NCBI GenBank assembly: GCA_021323775.1
Contig: JAJPKK010000075.1
Location: forward strand, 1 to 51,485
Source of the DNA: Hyphomicrobiales bacterium
GTDB taxonomy: Bacteria > Pseudomonadota > Alphaproteobacteria > Rhizobiales > Xanthobacteraceae
DNA: 51,485 bases
Reading direction: 5' to 3'
Shown: piece after piece, positions 17,470-25,448 of the stretch
How positions within the stretch are numbered: position 1 is the stretch's first letter
Layout of the letters: every line of letters begins with the position of its first letter
The notes under the pieces: generated by a model
Database searches by the model: none
What the model was told of the DNA's origin: nothing
Seen by the model: only the letters and a program-made list of their open reading frames with translations
Program-made: the position numbers and the translations under genes

Positions 17470-18447
17470 ATGAATTTACGGCGGGATTGCCTTCTATTCG
17501 CGACATTGGCGACGGCGGCTGCGACGCCCGCTTTCGCGCAGACGGCAACGCCGGCATCGGCGCCCGCCGCGACCGCAACGCACAGCGCCGCATCGATCCC
17601 GGACCTCTCCGGCGTGTGGAATCATCCGGCCTTTCCCTGGTTCGAGCCGCCGGCGTCGGGACCCGGCCCGGTGACGAACAGGTCGCGCTGGCCGCAGCAG
17701 CCTGGCAGCAACGGCGCCGGCTCGGTGGCGCTGCCTCCGACCAAAGAAGGCGTGAGCGACTACGACCAGCTCGTCGGCGATTACACCAATCCGATCCTGC
17801 AGCCGTGGGCGGCGGAGGTGGTGAAGAAGTTCGGCGAAATGTCGCTCGCGGGCATCACCTATCCGAACCCGGCCAACCAGTGCTGGCCCGAGCCAATGCC
17901 GTTCATCTACAAGCAATTTCTGGTGCAGCTCATTCAACGGCCGGACGAGATCATTTTGTTGTACCATGGCGATCATGAGGTGCGCCGCGTGCGCCTGAAC
18001 CAGGCTCACCCGCAGCCGGTGACGCCGTCCTGGTACGGGGATTCGGTCGGGCATTACGAGGGCGATACGCTAATCGTCGACACGGTCGGCGTCAGGACTG
18101 ATCGCCCATATGCGATGATCGACTTGTTCGGTACGCCATACTCAAAATCTCTGCATATCGTCGAGCGCTACCGCGTGCGCGGGTATGACGACGTGAAGGA
18201 TGCAATCGAGAGGAACAAGAAAGAGAACTGGCTATTCGCCGGCGATATTTTCAGCGGACACCGAGGCAAGTTCTTGCAGCTCCACGTGACGATCGAAGAT
18301 GCGAGCGTCTTCACAACGCCCTGGACGTCGACCCTGACCTATGTATCGAGCAATCAGCCATTTCCGGAGGAGGTCTGCGCCGAGAACAATCGATGGTTCC
18401 CGGGGAACGAAGCCAACCTGCCAACTGCAAACAAGCCGGACTTCTGA
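17470..18447 (+). CDS. Secreted protein of unknown function (paralogue B)
   Basis: A 325-residue secreted protein (signal peptide ending TPAFAQ), paralogue of the protein at 9995-10948. They share GVSDYDQLVGDYTNP, NQCWPEPMPFIY, YGDSVGHYEGDTL, LHIVERYR, VFTTPWTSTLTY, CAENN and the KPDF end. Paralogue B has about 18 extra residues (GSNGAGSVALPPTKE) before the shared block. GGGGAGG lies 5-6 bases before the ATG. No catalytic motif is recognised. The two copies flank the PQQ dehydrogenase and cytochrome genes, at 1.4 kb and 1.3 kb on either side, which is the best hint of a shared periplasmic role. Confidence 0.8.
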   Translation: MNLRRDCLLFATLATAAATPAFAQTATPASAPAATATHSAASIPDLSGVWNHPAFPWFEPPASGPGPVTNRSRWPQQPGSNGAGSVALPPTKEGVSDYDQLVGDYTNPILQPWAAEVVKKFGEMSLAGITYPNPANQCWPEPMPFIYKQFLVQLIQRPDEIILLYHGDHEVRRVRLNQAHPQPVTPSWYGDSVGHYEGDTLIVDTVGVRTDRPYAMIDLFGTPYSKSLHIVERYRVRGYDDVKDAIERNKKENWLFAGDIFSGHRGKFLQLHVTIEDASVFTTPWTSTLTYVSSNQPFPEEVCAENNRWFPGNEANLPTANKPDF

Positions 18448-18677
18448 AGGATGACCACCCACGTGTTCAACAAAGCCCGCCATCAACATTTTGAAACCGG
18501 TTGATACGGCGCGCGTCCAGTCTCTTCAGGGCGACGGCAACACGCTTGCCGCCCTTGCTGTCCGCAGCCGGATGCTGGGGAGCAACGACAAGCATGCGAA
18601 GGCTTAACTGGGCGGAAAATGCTCCGGTTTCCGGGGGCTGCCGTTTCGACGAGCGGGCCGCGGCGGCGAGCGGGCCT

Positions 18678-18974
18678 CTACGCTCCGAATTGTTCCAGGC
18701 GCGCTTCAATTTCTTCTTCCGTGCGAGACGGATTTTCCAGTCTGATCTGTGCGGCGAGCTTTTTGCGGCGCTCGACATAAGCTTGCAGCGCCCCCGCATC
18801 GGCCATGACGCCAACGAACTTTGGCGTTCGCGCGTTGGCGATGCGCCCTGGCCGCATAGAGCGCGGAGGCTCTGCATTCTCGATCCGTCCACACGACACC
18901 TGCTGATCCGCCGCATTGGCGTCGCTCGGGTGCCCGGCATTGGCGCCGGGCTCTTGGTTCATGTGATTGATCAT
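18678..18974 (-). CDS. Small hypothetical protein
   Basis: A 98-residue soluble protein with a low-complexity N-terminal half and a conserved-looking, charged helical C-terminus (GALQAYVERRKKLAAQIRLE then RTEEEIEARLEQFGA). GAAGAGG lies about 9 bases before ATG 18974; ATG 18962 is an alternative. No function is recognised. The regular Glu/Arg/Leu helix could mediate oligomerisation. It has no close neighbours on its strand. Confidence 0.6.
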   Translation of the reverse strand: MINHMNQEPGANAGHPSDANAADQQVSCGRIENAEPPRSMRPGRIANARTPKFVGVMADAGALQAYVERRKKLAAQIRLENPSRTEEEIEARLEQFGA

Positions 18975-19376
18975 TGGCCTCTACCTCTTCCGGGCAGCTC
19001 ACGCCCGTTAGTTCCCCCATAAAATGTCTGATGCTATTTTAGACGCCCCGCATTACTCCGGATCCGGAGCGCATTCCCGATGATGCTCTTTTCGCGGGTA
19101 TTCCCTGACATCGCCGAATTTGAAAATCAAGTTAATATTCGAAAGCGCCTTATTTTGAGGCGCCACCAATAATCAAATCTAACGAGCGTCAAAGGTTTTT
19201 TCGATAGCGATTTAAAACCTTTTGCATTTCTTGTTGCGACGCCTGATCGCCGCGACAATTCTGTCCCGCAACGGGCAGAAACTCTGATCTGCAGCTACCG
19301 CTCTCATGAACGGGCCATCTCTGCAGCTACCACTCTCATGAACGGGCCATCCCGGGGATTGTTTCACGCGGCAACT
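18975..19376. other. AT-richer intergenic region with a 32-bp tandem repeat
   Basis: About 400 bases without a gene. The left part is AT-rich and may hold the promoter of the small protein at 18678-18974. At the right end is a two-unit tandem repeat (see next entry), just beyond the stop codon of the YkuD gene. Confidence 0.6.
19288..19351. repeat. Two-copy 32-bp direct tandem repeat
   Basis: Units 19288-19319 and 19320-19351 start TCTGCAGCTACC and end GAACGGGCCATC. They differ at a single base (G/A at unit position 13). They abut with no spacer, 25 bases beyond the end of the YkuD gene. Confidence 0.92.
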
Positions 19377-20816
19377 CTAGTGAGAGTCAGGGGTGAGAGA
19401 TGGAACGTCAATCTCGTGCTCGGCCTTCAGCCGCCATCGCCACGACGCTCCGGCCCAATACGATCTCGGAAGAACCTTGTACCCAGTGTTCGGCTGCTGT
19501 TGTTCAGATGGCTGCGGTGCAGCCGCCGTGGACGATGCCGCCTGCGCTGACGAAGGGGGCTGCGGCGACGCCGGCGGCGCGGAGGGAATCGATGCGGAAG
19601 GCTCCGAAGGAGGCGGCGATGCAGGCGGCAAGGACGATGAAGGTAACGATTTGACCCTTTGACTCGCGCTTACGTTACGAGTTGTCCGTTCGTCCGATGT
19701 GTGGCTGGGCGAGCAGGTCGGGCACTTCGAGTTGGTTTTCGCCGTCGCTGGCAGTCGATAGCTGCCGCGCGGGCCCGGTGTCGGCTCGATCGAGGCATCC
19801 CCATCGAAACGCGGCGCCGGCGGCCGATAGCGGCCGCGCGGGCCCGGTGTCGGTTCGATCGAGGCATCCCCATCGAAACGCGTCGCCGGCGGCCGATAGC
19901 GGCCGCGCGGGCCCGGTGTCGGTTCGATCGAGGCATCCCCATCGAAACGCGGCGCCGGCGGCCGATAGCGGCCGCGCGGGCCCGGTGTCGGTTCGATCGA
20001 GGCCTCCCCGTCGAAACGCGGCGCCGGCGGCCAATAGCTGTCGCGCGGGCGCGGTGCGGGTTCGAACGTCGCTTCCGCATCAAGAGGCGGCGCGGGCGGC
20101 CGATAGCGACCGCGCGGATCGAGTGTCGGTTCGAACGGCGGCTCCGCGTCGAGACGCGGCGCCGAGGGGCGGCTCGGCGGGTATGCCTCCCGCATTGCTA
20201 ACCGGCTGTTATCACCGCGCCGCCGTCCCGGCCGATCGGCATATTGATATGGGTCGCGATACGCATCGTAATAAGGCGCCGCTCCCGCATTAGGCGGATA
20301 GGCGCCTCGCAGGATTCCGCCGTCGGGAACGTAGGGTGGCCTCGGCGCTTCATCCGGATCGCGGTAGCGCGGCGGCAGGGGATTGGGCGTTCCGCCTCCG
20401 ACAATGATGGTCGTATTGGCGGGCCCTTCCTGCTCTACCATTGCGTAAAGCAAGGCGGCTTGCTGCGGGTGAAGTCGGACGCAGCCATGTGAGGCCGGCC
20501 CCCCCAATTGCGAAATATCGGAGCTGCCGTGAATCGCGTAGCCTTGGTGAAAGAAGATGGCGTGGGGCATTGGAGCGTTGTAATAGGCTTTGGAGTACCA
20601 GATTGGTTCAAGGCGTTCCGGTGTGTAGACCCCGCTGGGCGTTGAAAACCTGTCGCGTCCGGTTGAGACCGGCCAAACGTAAAGCAGCGCACCATTTCGA
20701 ATGACGGATATCTGCTGCGTCGACTTGTCGATGTACAAATCCAGCTTGGCGTCAGCCTCGCTCGCCGCGGCGACAGCACAGAGCACGATTACCGAGAAAG
20801 CCGAACTACGACGCAT
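19377..20816 (-). CDS. L,D-transpeptidase (YkuD) with long repeat-rich C-terminal tail
   Basis: A 479-residue exported protein: signal peptide (1-23), YkuD catalytic domain (about 25-140) with HGSSD and the catalytic SHGCVRL (His110, Cys112), then more than 300 residues of low-complexity sequence. The domain makes 3-3 peptidoglycan crosslinks or anchors proteins to the wall. The tail has six 23-residue repeats (RYRPPAPRFDGDASIEPTP and variants), then a CPTC pair, a Pro/Ser/Ala stretch, and a basic C-terminus. The repeats are Pro-rich with alternating acidic and basic residues, so the tail probably spans or binds the wall. Family members are usually 150-250 residues, so the tail is unusual. 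No strong ribosome site was noted; the start is set by the signal peptide. Confidence 0.88.
   Translation of the reverse strand: MRRSSAFSVIVLCAVAAASEADAKLDLYIDKSTQQISVIRNGALLYVWPVSTGRDRFSTPSGVYTPERLEPIWYSKAYYNAPMPHAIFFHQGYAIHGSSDISQLGGPASHGCVRLHPQQAALLYAMVEQEGPANTTIIVGGGTPNPLPPRYRDPDEAPRPPYVPDGGILRGAYPPNAGAAPYYDAYRDPYQYADRPGRRRGDNSRLAMREAYPPSRPSAPRLDAEPPFEPTLDPRGRYRPPAPPLDAEATFEPAPRPRDSYWPPAPRFDGEASIEPTPGPRGRYRPPAPRFDGDASIEPTPGPRGRYRPPATRFDGDASIEPTPGPRGRYRPPAPRFDGDASIEPTPGPRGSYRLPATAKTNSKCPTCSPSHTSDERTTRNVSASQRVKSLPSSSLPPASPPPSEPSASIPSAPPASPQPPSSAQAASSTAAAPQPSEQQQPNTGYKVLPRSYWAGASWRWRLKAEHEIDVPSLTPDSH
19764..20177. repeat. Six 69-bp in-frame repeats inside the YkuD gene
   Basis: Period 69 bases, with GCCGCGCGGG boxes at 19764, 19833, 19902 and 19971, and degenerate units from about 20040 and 20109. 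The first four units are almost identical; the last two have drifted. The period is a multiple of 3, so unit number can change without breaking the gene. Confidence 0.93.
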
Positions 20817-21727
20817 CGCGAGCTCCTTGAGCCGACAGTCGACCGGCAGAAATCCTGATCGCAGATCTTAGATGTTACTTTGGCGTTTAGTATGCGAGGT
20901 AAATCGAGGCGCTTTTTTGGCGATATCGCCTTGATTATAGTTAACAGCTGATTTTCAGCGTTCGAAAGAAAACTGTAATCGCTTTGCCTGTCGATATATT
21001 AACCATAATAGCAAATAAATAATTCAAGATGGCAGCTTCAAAAGCAATCATTAAACGTTTTATCATGCGCTGGGAAGCTTCTGGCTGCGCTCTCGTATAT
21101 ACAATCAGAGCGGGTCCGATGAGATTGAAACATATCTCCGCGGCATCATGCCCGTCTCCGGACTTGATCCGGAGTTGCCGCGGTCATTTACATCTTTCGC
21201 GCGCTTTAGACTGGAAGACGTGGATGACGGGAGAAAGGCGATCATGACTCGGAATAAATAGTTCAACACGACCGAAACGTGCGCAGTTAATTGCGGCATT
21301 AAGCGGATATCTTCATGCGGCGAATAATAATGAAAGCCAGAGTGGCAAAATGTCCTCATACGTCAATTTTCCTCAAGTAACGTTACTTGAGGTTGTCAAA
21401 AAATACTTGTTGCAGCTTGAGCACTTTATCATAAGCTAAAAGGAAAGAGGTCGAGCTACGGCATTCACAATACGCGAACCGGCTCATCGGCTGATGGCGG
21501 CGATCACCTTTTGCGATCCGATCTTTCGGGGCTGGCTTGACTGGCGCAGCGCTAACGCAGCGTTGAGTCGCGCGCGCTGCGATAGGGAGGGACAGATGCG
21601 CAACGATGGGGCAACGGGACAAACCCACCACCGCGGTTTGACAGGAGCCGGCCAATTTGGCGGCCTCAATCGTGCAATTGCCGCGCACGACGCGATCCGT
21701 CGCGATGGAGAAGCCGGGGAGGCCGGG
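20817..21727. other. Gene-poor AT-rich region
   Basis: About 900 bases upstream of the YkuD gene. It includes an AT-rich stretch (20870-21030) with TTAACCAT at 21000-21007, a half-match to the CtrA box. At about 21147-21247 there is a degenerate dispersed repeat (CATGCCCGTCTCCGG, then GGATGACGGG and ATCATGAC). Open frames here have no recognisable protein character. Confidence 0.5.
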
Positions 21728-21937
21728 ATGTCCTGGAAGGTTGAGGTTGTGGTGGATGAATCGGGCGAATGGGAGGGAGACCCGTTGCGCTTCGAAACCG
21801 AGCGCGAAGCATTGGCATATGCGCGCGATCTTGAGCTGCGCTGGTCGGCGGTGAGGGACAAGCGCCTCGTGAAAAGCGAAGACCCGGTCAATTACAGTTG
21901 GCCTCAGCGCCGGCGGACCAGGAGCGCTGGCGGCTGA
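21728..21937 (+). CDS. Small conserved hypothetical protein
   Basis: A 69-residue protein starting MSWKVEVVVDESGEWEGD, continuing with LRFETEREALAYARDLELRW and SEDPVNYSWPQ. I recognise this pattern from many small hypothetical proteins of Bradyrhizobium-like bacteria, which end in DDPVNYRW. The ATG at 21728 has GGGGAGG 4-5 bases upstream; the longer open frame before it is not protein-like. The fold suggested is a small alpha/beta domain. Function is unknown, and no neighbour is within 1 kb on this strand. Confidence 0.7.
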   Translation: MSWKVEVVVDESGEWEGDPLRFETEREALAYARDLELRWSAVRDKRLVKSEDPVNYSWPQRRRTRSAGG

Positions 21938-23001
21938 TGTCTCACCCATGTCTTCCCTTCTGCGAACCCTCGACGCCCCGGAGGTCTGGTTCGCCGCATT
22001 GAGGAAGCCGGCCGCATGCGAGTCGCGTTCGCGTTGCCTTACCAACGCGGGCGCCATGCCGTCAGGTCGCCCGGAAAAACGGTTTTGGTTGCGCAAATAA
22101 GATCGTTTCTGCGCGGCAAGTTCTGCCGTTAAGCTTGGAGCCGTCTCGCATATCCGCTTGCGGCAGGACGCGGCCGGACATGAAACGCACCTCTGGACAC
22201 GCTTCATCGCCTAGCGACTCGCCGCAAGCGGCTCAAAGGAACTAATCGGAAAACAAGTTCTGCAATGGATTGCCAGCCAGGCCGCAAAATCCCGTCTTCG
22301 CATCGCGATCGGCCCATCGCCACATCATGCATCCCGAACCGAAACACCTGAAGAACTTGGCCCGAGCCAGCCAATGGATGCGTGGGAAAAAAGTCCTGAA
22401 TACCGCATTCTTCACTCGGTTCCATCGTCCGGGATTGGAGCGATTGCTGGCTTGCCACACGTTCATCCATCGCACGCGAGCCATCGGGCACCACATCGAG
22501 CGTTTGGCTTGCCGTTCCGTTACTATCATGGGTTGCCTCCGGCTTAGTGAGTGAGACCAACAACCCCGAAAACTCGTGTCAAGGTCCTGTTGTGGTGGCG
22601 AATTATACGCCGGTTGCGGCCGCGGCCCGCTCCGGGATGGGGACGAGGAGACGGGCCCCCGAGTGTTGGTGTCACCGCGTCGAGCTCTGGTTCATCCCTG
22701 TCGGCGTTCTCGCTCAATTAAGAAATGCCCTCTCCGCAGCTCCGCGTTGCAGGCGACCTCTGAGTCGAAACACGCCACTCCGCGGTCGGCAAAGCGACAG
22801 TAAGCATCAAGGTGAATTGTGACAACAATCGTAGCGGCCTTCCCGGCACCGCAAAAACGCCCGAATCAGCGGGGCCTCTAGAGCCCTCGAAGACCAATCG
22901 GGTGTGTCGGGCCCATCCGATGAGGGGAGGTCGAATGCCGGTCAGAAACGCATGGCGAATTGAACCGCGCGTGGAGCTCGCCGAGATAAAGAGCATCAGC
23001 G
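21938..23001. other. About 1 kb without a convincing gene
   Basis: Several overlapping open frames exist on both strands at 22204-22563, none with a recognisable domain, signal peptide or well-placed ribosome site. The region may be decayed coding sequence. I see no hairpin or long repeat in it. Confidence 0.45.
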
Positions 23002-23150
23002 ACGTTCAACATTTTAAGCGTCCATGTCATTTCGCTCATCATCGCGGGGCTCGCAGCATGGGCGGTGTTCGTCTATATTCCTCCGCGAGTGACTGCGCCT
23101 CTTGGTTGATGGTCGCTGCCCACATTATGCTAGCCGGACACAGGGCATAA
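23002..23150 (+). pseudogene. Broken copy of the 48-residue membrane protein
   Basis: Aligned to the intact copy 159 bases downstream, it has ACG (23002-23004) where the partner has ATG. It then reads TFNILSVHVISLIIAGLA and VFVYIP, loses one base near 23081, and finishes in another frame as SDCASWLMVAAHIMLAGHRA. The missing start codon and the single-base deletion are independent lesions. Confidence 0.85.
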
Positions 23151-23160
23151 GGCATCAGCG

Positions 23161-23307
23161 ATGTTCAACATTTTCAGCGTACATGTGATCTCCCTCATTG
23201 TAGCGGGGCTCGCAGTCGTTGCAGTATTTGTCTATATTCCTTTTGTAAGTGACTACGCGTTTTGGTTCTTGGTGGCCGCCTACGTTATGCTCGCCGGACA
23301 CCGGTGA
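23161..23307 (+). CDS. 48-residue membrane protein
   Basis: A 48-residue protein, MFNIFSVHVI to YVMLAGHR, almost entirely hydrophobic, with two short membrane helices (residues 8-27 and 32-45) split by PFVSDY. I recognise close relatives as small uncharacterised membrane proteins in Bradyrhizobium-like genomes. The preceding segment GCATCAGCG is shared with the broken copy and has no strong ribosome site. The preserved frame beside a decayed duplicate argues that it is a real gene. Function is unknown. Confidence 0.7.
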   Translation: MFNIFSVHVISLIVAGLAVVAVFVYIPFVSDYAFWFLVAAYVMLAGHR

Positions 23308-23491
23308 AATGAACCGCAGCGGCGCGCTGAGAAGAGCTTACTCTACGCAGGGCAGCTCACCGATTCAGCCAAGGGGCAAAGAGCCGCCTCCTGCACGGTT
23401 GAGCAAACGGCGAACGCCTGCGCGAGGTTCGTCCGCCGCTCGTGTCCGAGTCTCAACTTCGCCCCCATAATCGAGTATCGATTCGGTATGG

Positions 23492-24151
23492 TTATTCAAC
23501 GTAGCTGGCGTTGAAATAGCCGCTCGGCATACCCGCAGGCGGTCGCGACGATTCAAAGTCGGATGCCGGTTGCGCCGAAGCCTCAAATTCATATGGGGGC
23601 TGTCCCGAAGCCACATATGGGTATGAGGCAGGCGCTGGAGCCTGATAAGGATATGGAGCCGGCGCCGGCGGCACGTAGCGGTATGAGACCGGCGCCGGCG
23701 GCGCCGGCGGATACTGAACGCCTCCGAAACCAAGGCGCGGCCGCGGTCCGCTGCTATAGGCCACGTAGCCATCGGGATAGGAATAATAGGGGTAACCCGC
23801 GTAGCCACTCGGATAGTAATAGGGGTAACGGTAAGGATAGGGCCCGGGGTAGCGGCGCTCCCAATAGTCGGTCCAATGCCGCTCAACTACAGGACCTGGC
23901 CGCACATATGGCCTGTAGCCGCACGGGTTGCAGCACGGGCGGCAGCCGCACGAGTAGCAGCCGTGGTAATAGCTCGGGTATGCCGTGTACTCGTAATAAG
24001 GGTAAGCAGGATACGCGGGATAAGGAGGATAAAGGTCGGCGCTCTGTGCCGGTGCGGCAGCGGCGAATGAACCAAGCAAAGCGCCGCCGATTATTGCGAC
24101 AAAGCCGGCGCCAGGTGGCTTGCGCCCCCCGATAATTGCAAACGTCTTCAT
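23492..24151 (-). CDS. Secreted Tyr/Pro-rich protein
   Basis: A 219-residue protein with a signal peptide (MKTFAIIGG start, cleavage near AQSAD) and a mature part dominated by Tyr and Pro (YPPYPAYPAYPYYEY, GPYPYRYPYYYPSGY). A cysteine cluster (CYSCGCRPCCNPCG) sits near residues 65-80. The C-terminal third has PPAPAPYPYQAPAPASYPY repeats. AGGAGAGG lies 5 bases before ATG 24151; an in-frame start 8 codons earlier is less likely. Low-complexity secreted proteins of this kind are common in the group and of unknown role. The cysteine cluster could bind metal or crosslink. Two CtrA-like boxes lie 256-290 bases upstream. Confidence 0.75.
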   Translation of the reverse strand: MKTFAIIGGRKPPGAGFVAIIGGALLGSFAAAAPAQSADLYPPYPAYPAYPYYEYTAYPSYYHGCYSCGCRPCCNPCGYRPYVRPGPVVERHWTDYWERRYPGPYPYRYPYYYPSGYAGYPYYSYPDGYVAYSSGPRPRLGFGGVQYPPAPPAPVSYRYVPPAPAPYPYQAPAPASYPYVASGQPPYEFEASAQPASDFESSRPPAGMPSGYFNASYVE

Positions 24152-24406
24152 GATGGCCTCTCCTGTGCCACGCATTTTTTGCGGGCGTTGAGACAGAAGG
24201 TAAGCGACGAAAGTAGGTCATTCGACGGCCGCATTGAGGCGAACTACAAGTCGACAACGCGACCCACCCGGCCGGCGGGCTTCAGCGGTTTCGTGGCGGT
24301 CCCGCAACGGCGGTCGGCAGCCTTTTCGCAAGGTTTCGGAAACTGATCGAAATTCAATTATTTAAAGCCTCGTGCCGGCGCTATTCTGATACTTTGTCTT
24401 GCGCCG

Positions 24407-24441
24407 TTAACCATATATTTATCGTATTAACCATATGTTAA
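24407..24441. promoter_or_regulatory. Pair of CtrA-like boxes
   Basis: TTAACCATATGTTAA (24427-24441) is an exact TTAA-N7-TTAA match to the alphaproteobacterial CtrA consensus. Twenty bases to the left, TTAACCATATATTTA (24407-24421) matches at all but one position. Spacing of 20 bases puts both sites on the same face of the helix. The nearest gene start is the Tyr/Pro-rich secreted protein at 24151 on the minus strand. Confidence 0.55.
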
Positions 24442-24479
24442 GAAATTGGCCGCACGGCCACAATTCCTGCTGCAAAGAG

Positions 24480-24507
24480 TTCAGCATGGCCGGGCGGCCA
24501 TGCTGAA
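24480..24507. repeat. Perfect 12-bp inverted repeat
   Basis: TTCAGCATGGCC and GGCCATGCTGAA flank a 4-base loop (GGGC). There is no mismatch and no T-run after it, so it looks more like an operator or stable hairpin than a terminator. Confidence 0.85.
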
Positions 24508-25342
24508 CCATGCCATTTCCTGTCGCGGCTGGTTCGGCGGAGTGGAGCACTCTGCGCCGGGCAAGGCCCTAAGATTCACGATCGCTCGATCGCGTCGCGG
24601 AGGACGAAGGCGCGGGCCGCTCAAGGCAGAGCGTGTGCTGCACATTACTGGCGTCACCTCGGTAGAGGATCGCCGCGGCGACAGCCCTCAAGCCGATTTC
24701 ACGGTTCCGCTCTCCGTGAACCGAATGGGCTTGTTGGTGTGCCCCAAACTGATAGCGATTCATTGACGTTCTCCCATCGATAGATTCGGTCCCCCTGGTG
24801 GGGAGTCCTGAACAGACGGAAGCCGAAAAGACCGCGCACCACCGATATATGCTGGCCACTCAGCGCCCTGTGCTCCGGCCCCTCCGCGGCCAGCAAAGCT
24901 GCACCAAACGCTTGGGGCAGTGCTGACGACCGCGAACCAGCCGGGCCAACCGCAGAGCCAACTTACTCAATCGCGATGCGTGTACGTCCTTGCAATTCTC
25001 CCCCGCCCCGGTTGATTGAGCGTCTGGGAGCAGCTTAAGTCAACGTGCATGCTGGGATTATTCCCGCTGAGATGCAGTATTTTCGCCGGGTGTGGCAAAA
25101 AAGACAGAGTCGTGGCAGTTCTGGGTTGGTCATTGCCGGAGATGAGCAGGCCGGCCTCGGCCATTCACGGGCGGGCCACTGTGTCTGGCCGCCGACTTCA
25201 TCCTCGCAATGGAGATATGTGACCTATAGCGGTTCCCGGTCGACTGGGATCACTCGTAGCGTGGGCAAAGGCGTAACCGAAATTGGCTGTTGCCGATTTC
25301 GGCACGATTGACTGCCGAAGTCGGGCAAGCCCGATTTCCGTG

Positions 25343-25402
25343 CGCCGTGCCCACCGGCGCTCGTCCTTTCGAGGGTGGGCACGCCTCGCTTTGCCCACCT
25401 AC
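25343..25402. repeat. Dispersed repeat after mmsA
   Basis: Contains GTGCCCACC and GGGTGGGCACGCC plus CTTTGCCCACC, the same boxes as the copies near 4.7, 12.0 and 35.7 kb. It lies 46 bases past the end of mmsA. Confidence 0.65.
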
Positions 25403-25448
25403 ACCGTTTCCATATGATCGGAATCCGCTGTAGCGACAGTGCGCCCTC

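Larger units (their letters stand above)
24152..25448. other. About 1.3 kb without a convincing gene
   Basis: This stretch holds the CtrA-like boxes, a perfect inverted repeat and a dispersed repeat (listed separately). Open frames at 24446-24766 and 25016-25311 have no recognisable protein character. Confidence 0.5.

Noticed and set aside
19764-20177. Possible CRISPR array
   Set aside because: Units are contiguous 69-base repeats without unique spacers and are translated in frame as part of the YkuD protein.
21383-22207. 274-codon open frame on the minus strand
   Set aside because: Overlaps the small gene at 21728-21937 on the other strand and shows no domain or start signal.
22204-22563. 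Competing open frames on both strands
   Set aside because: None has a recognisable motif, signal peptide or ribosome site; kept only as a gene-poor region.
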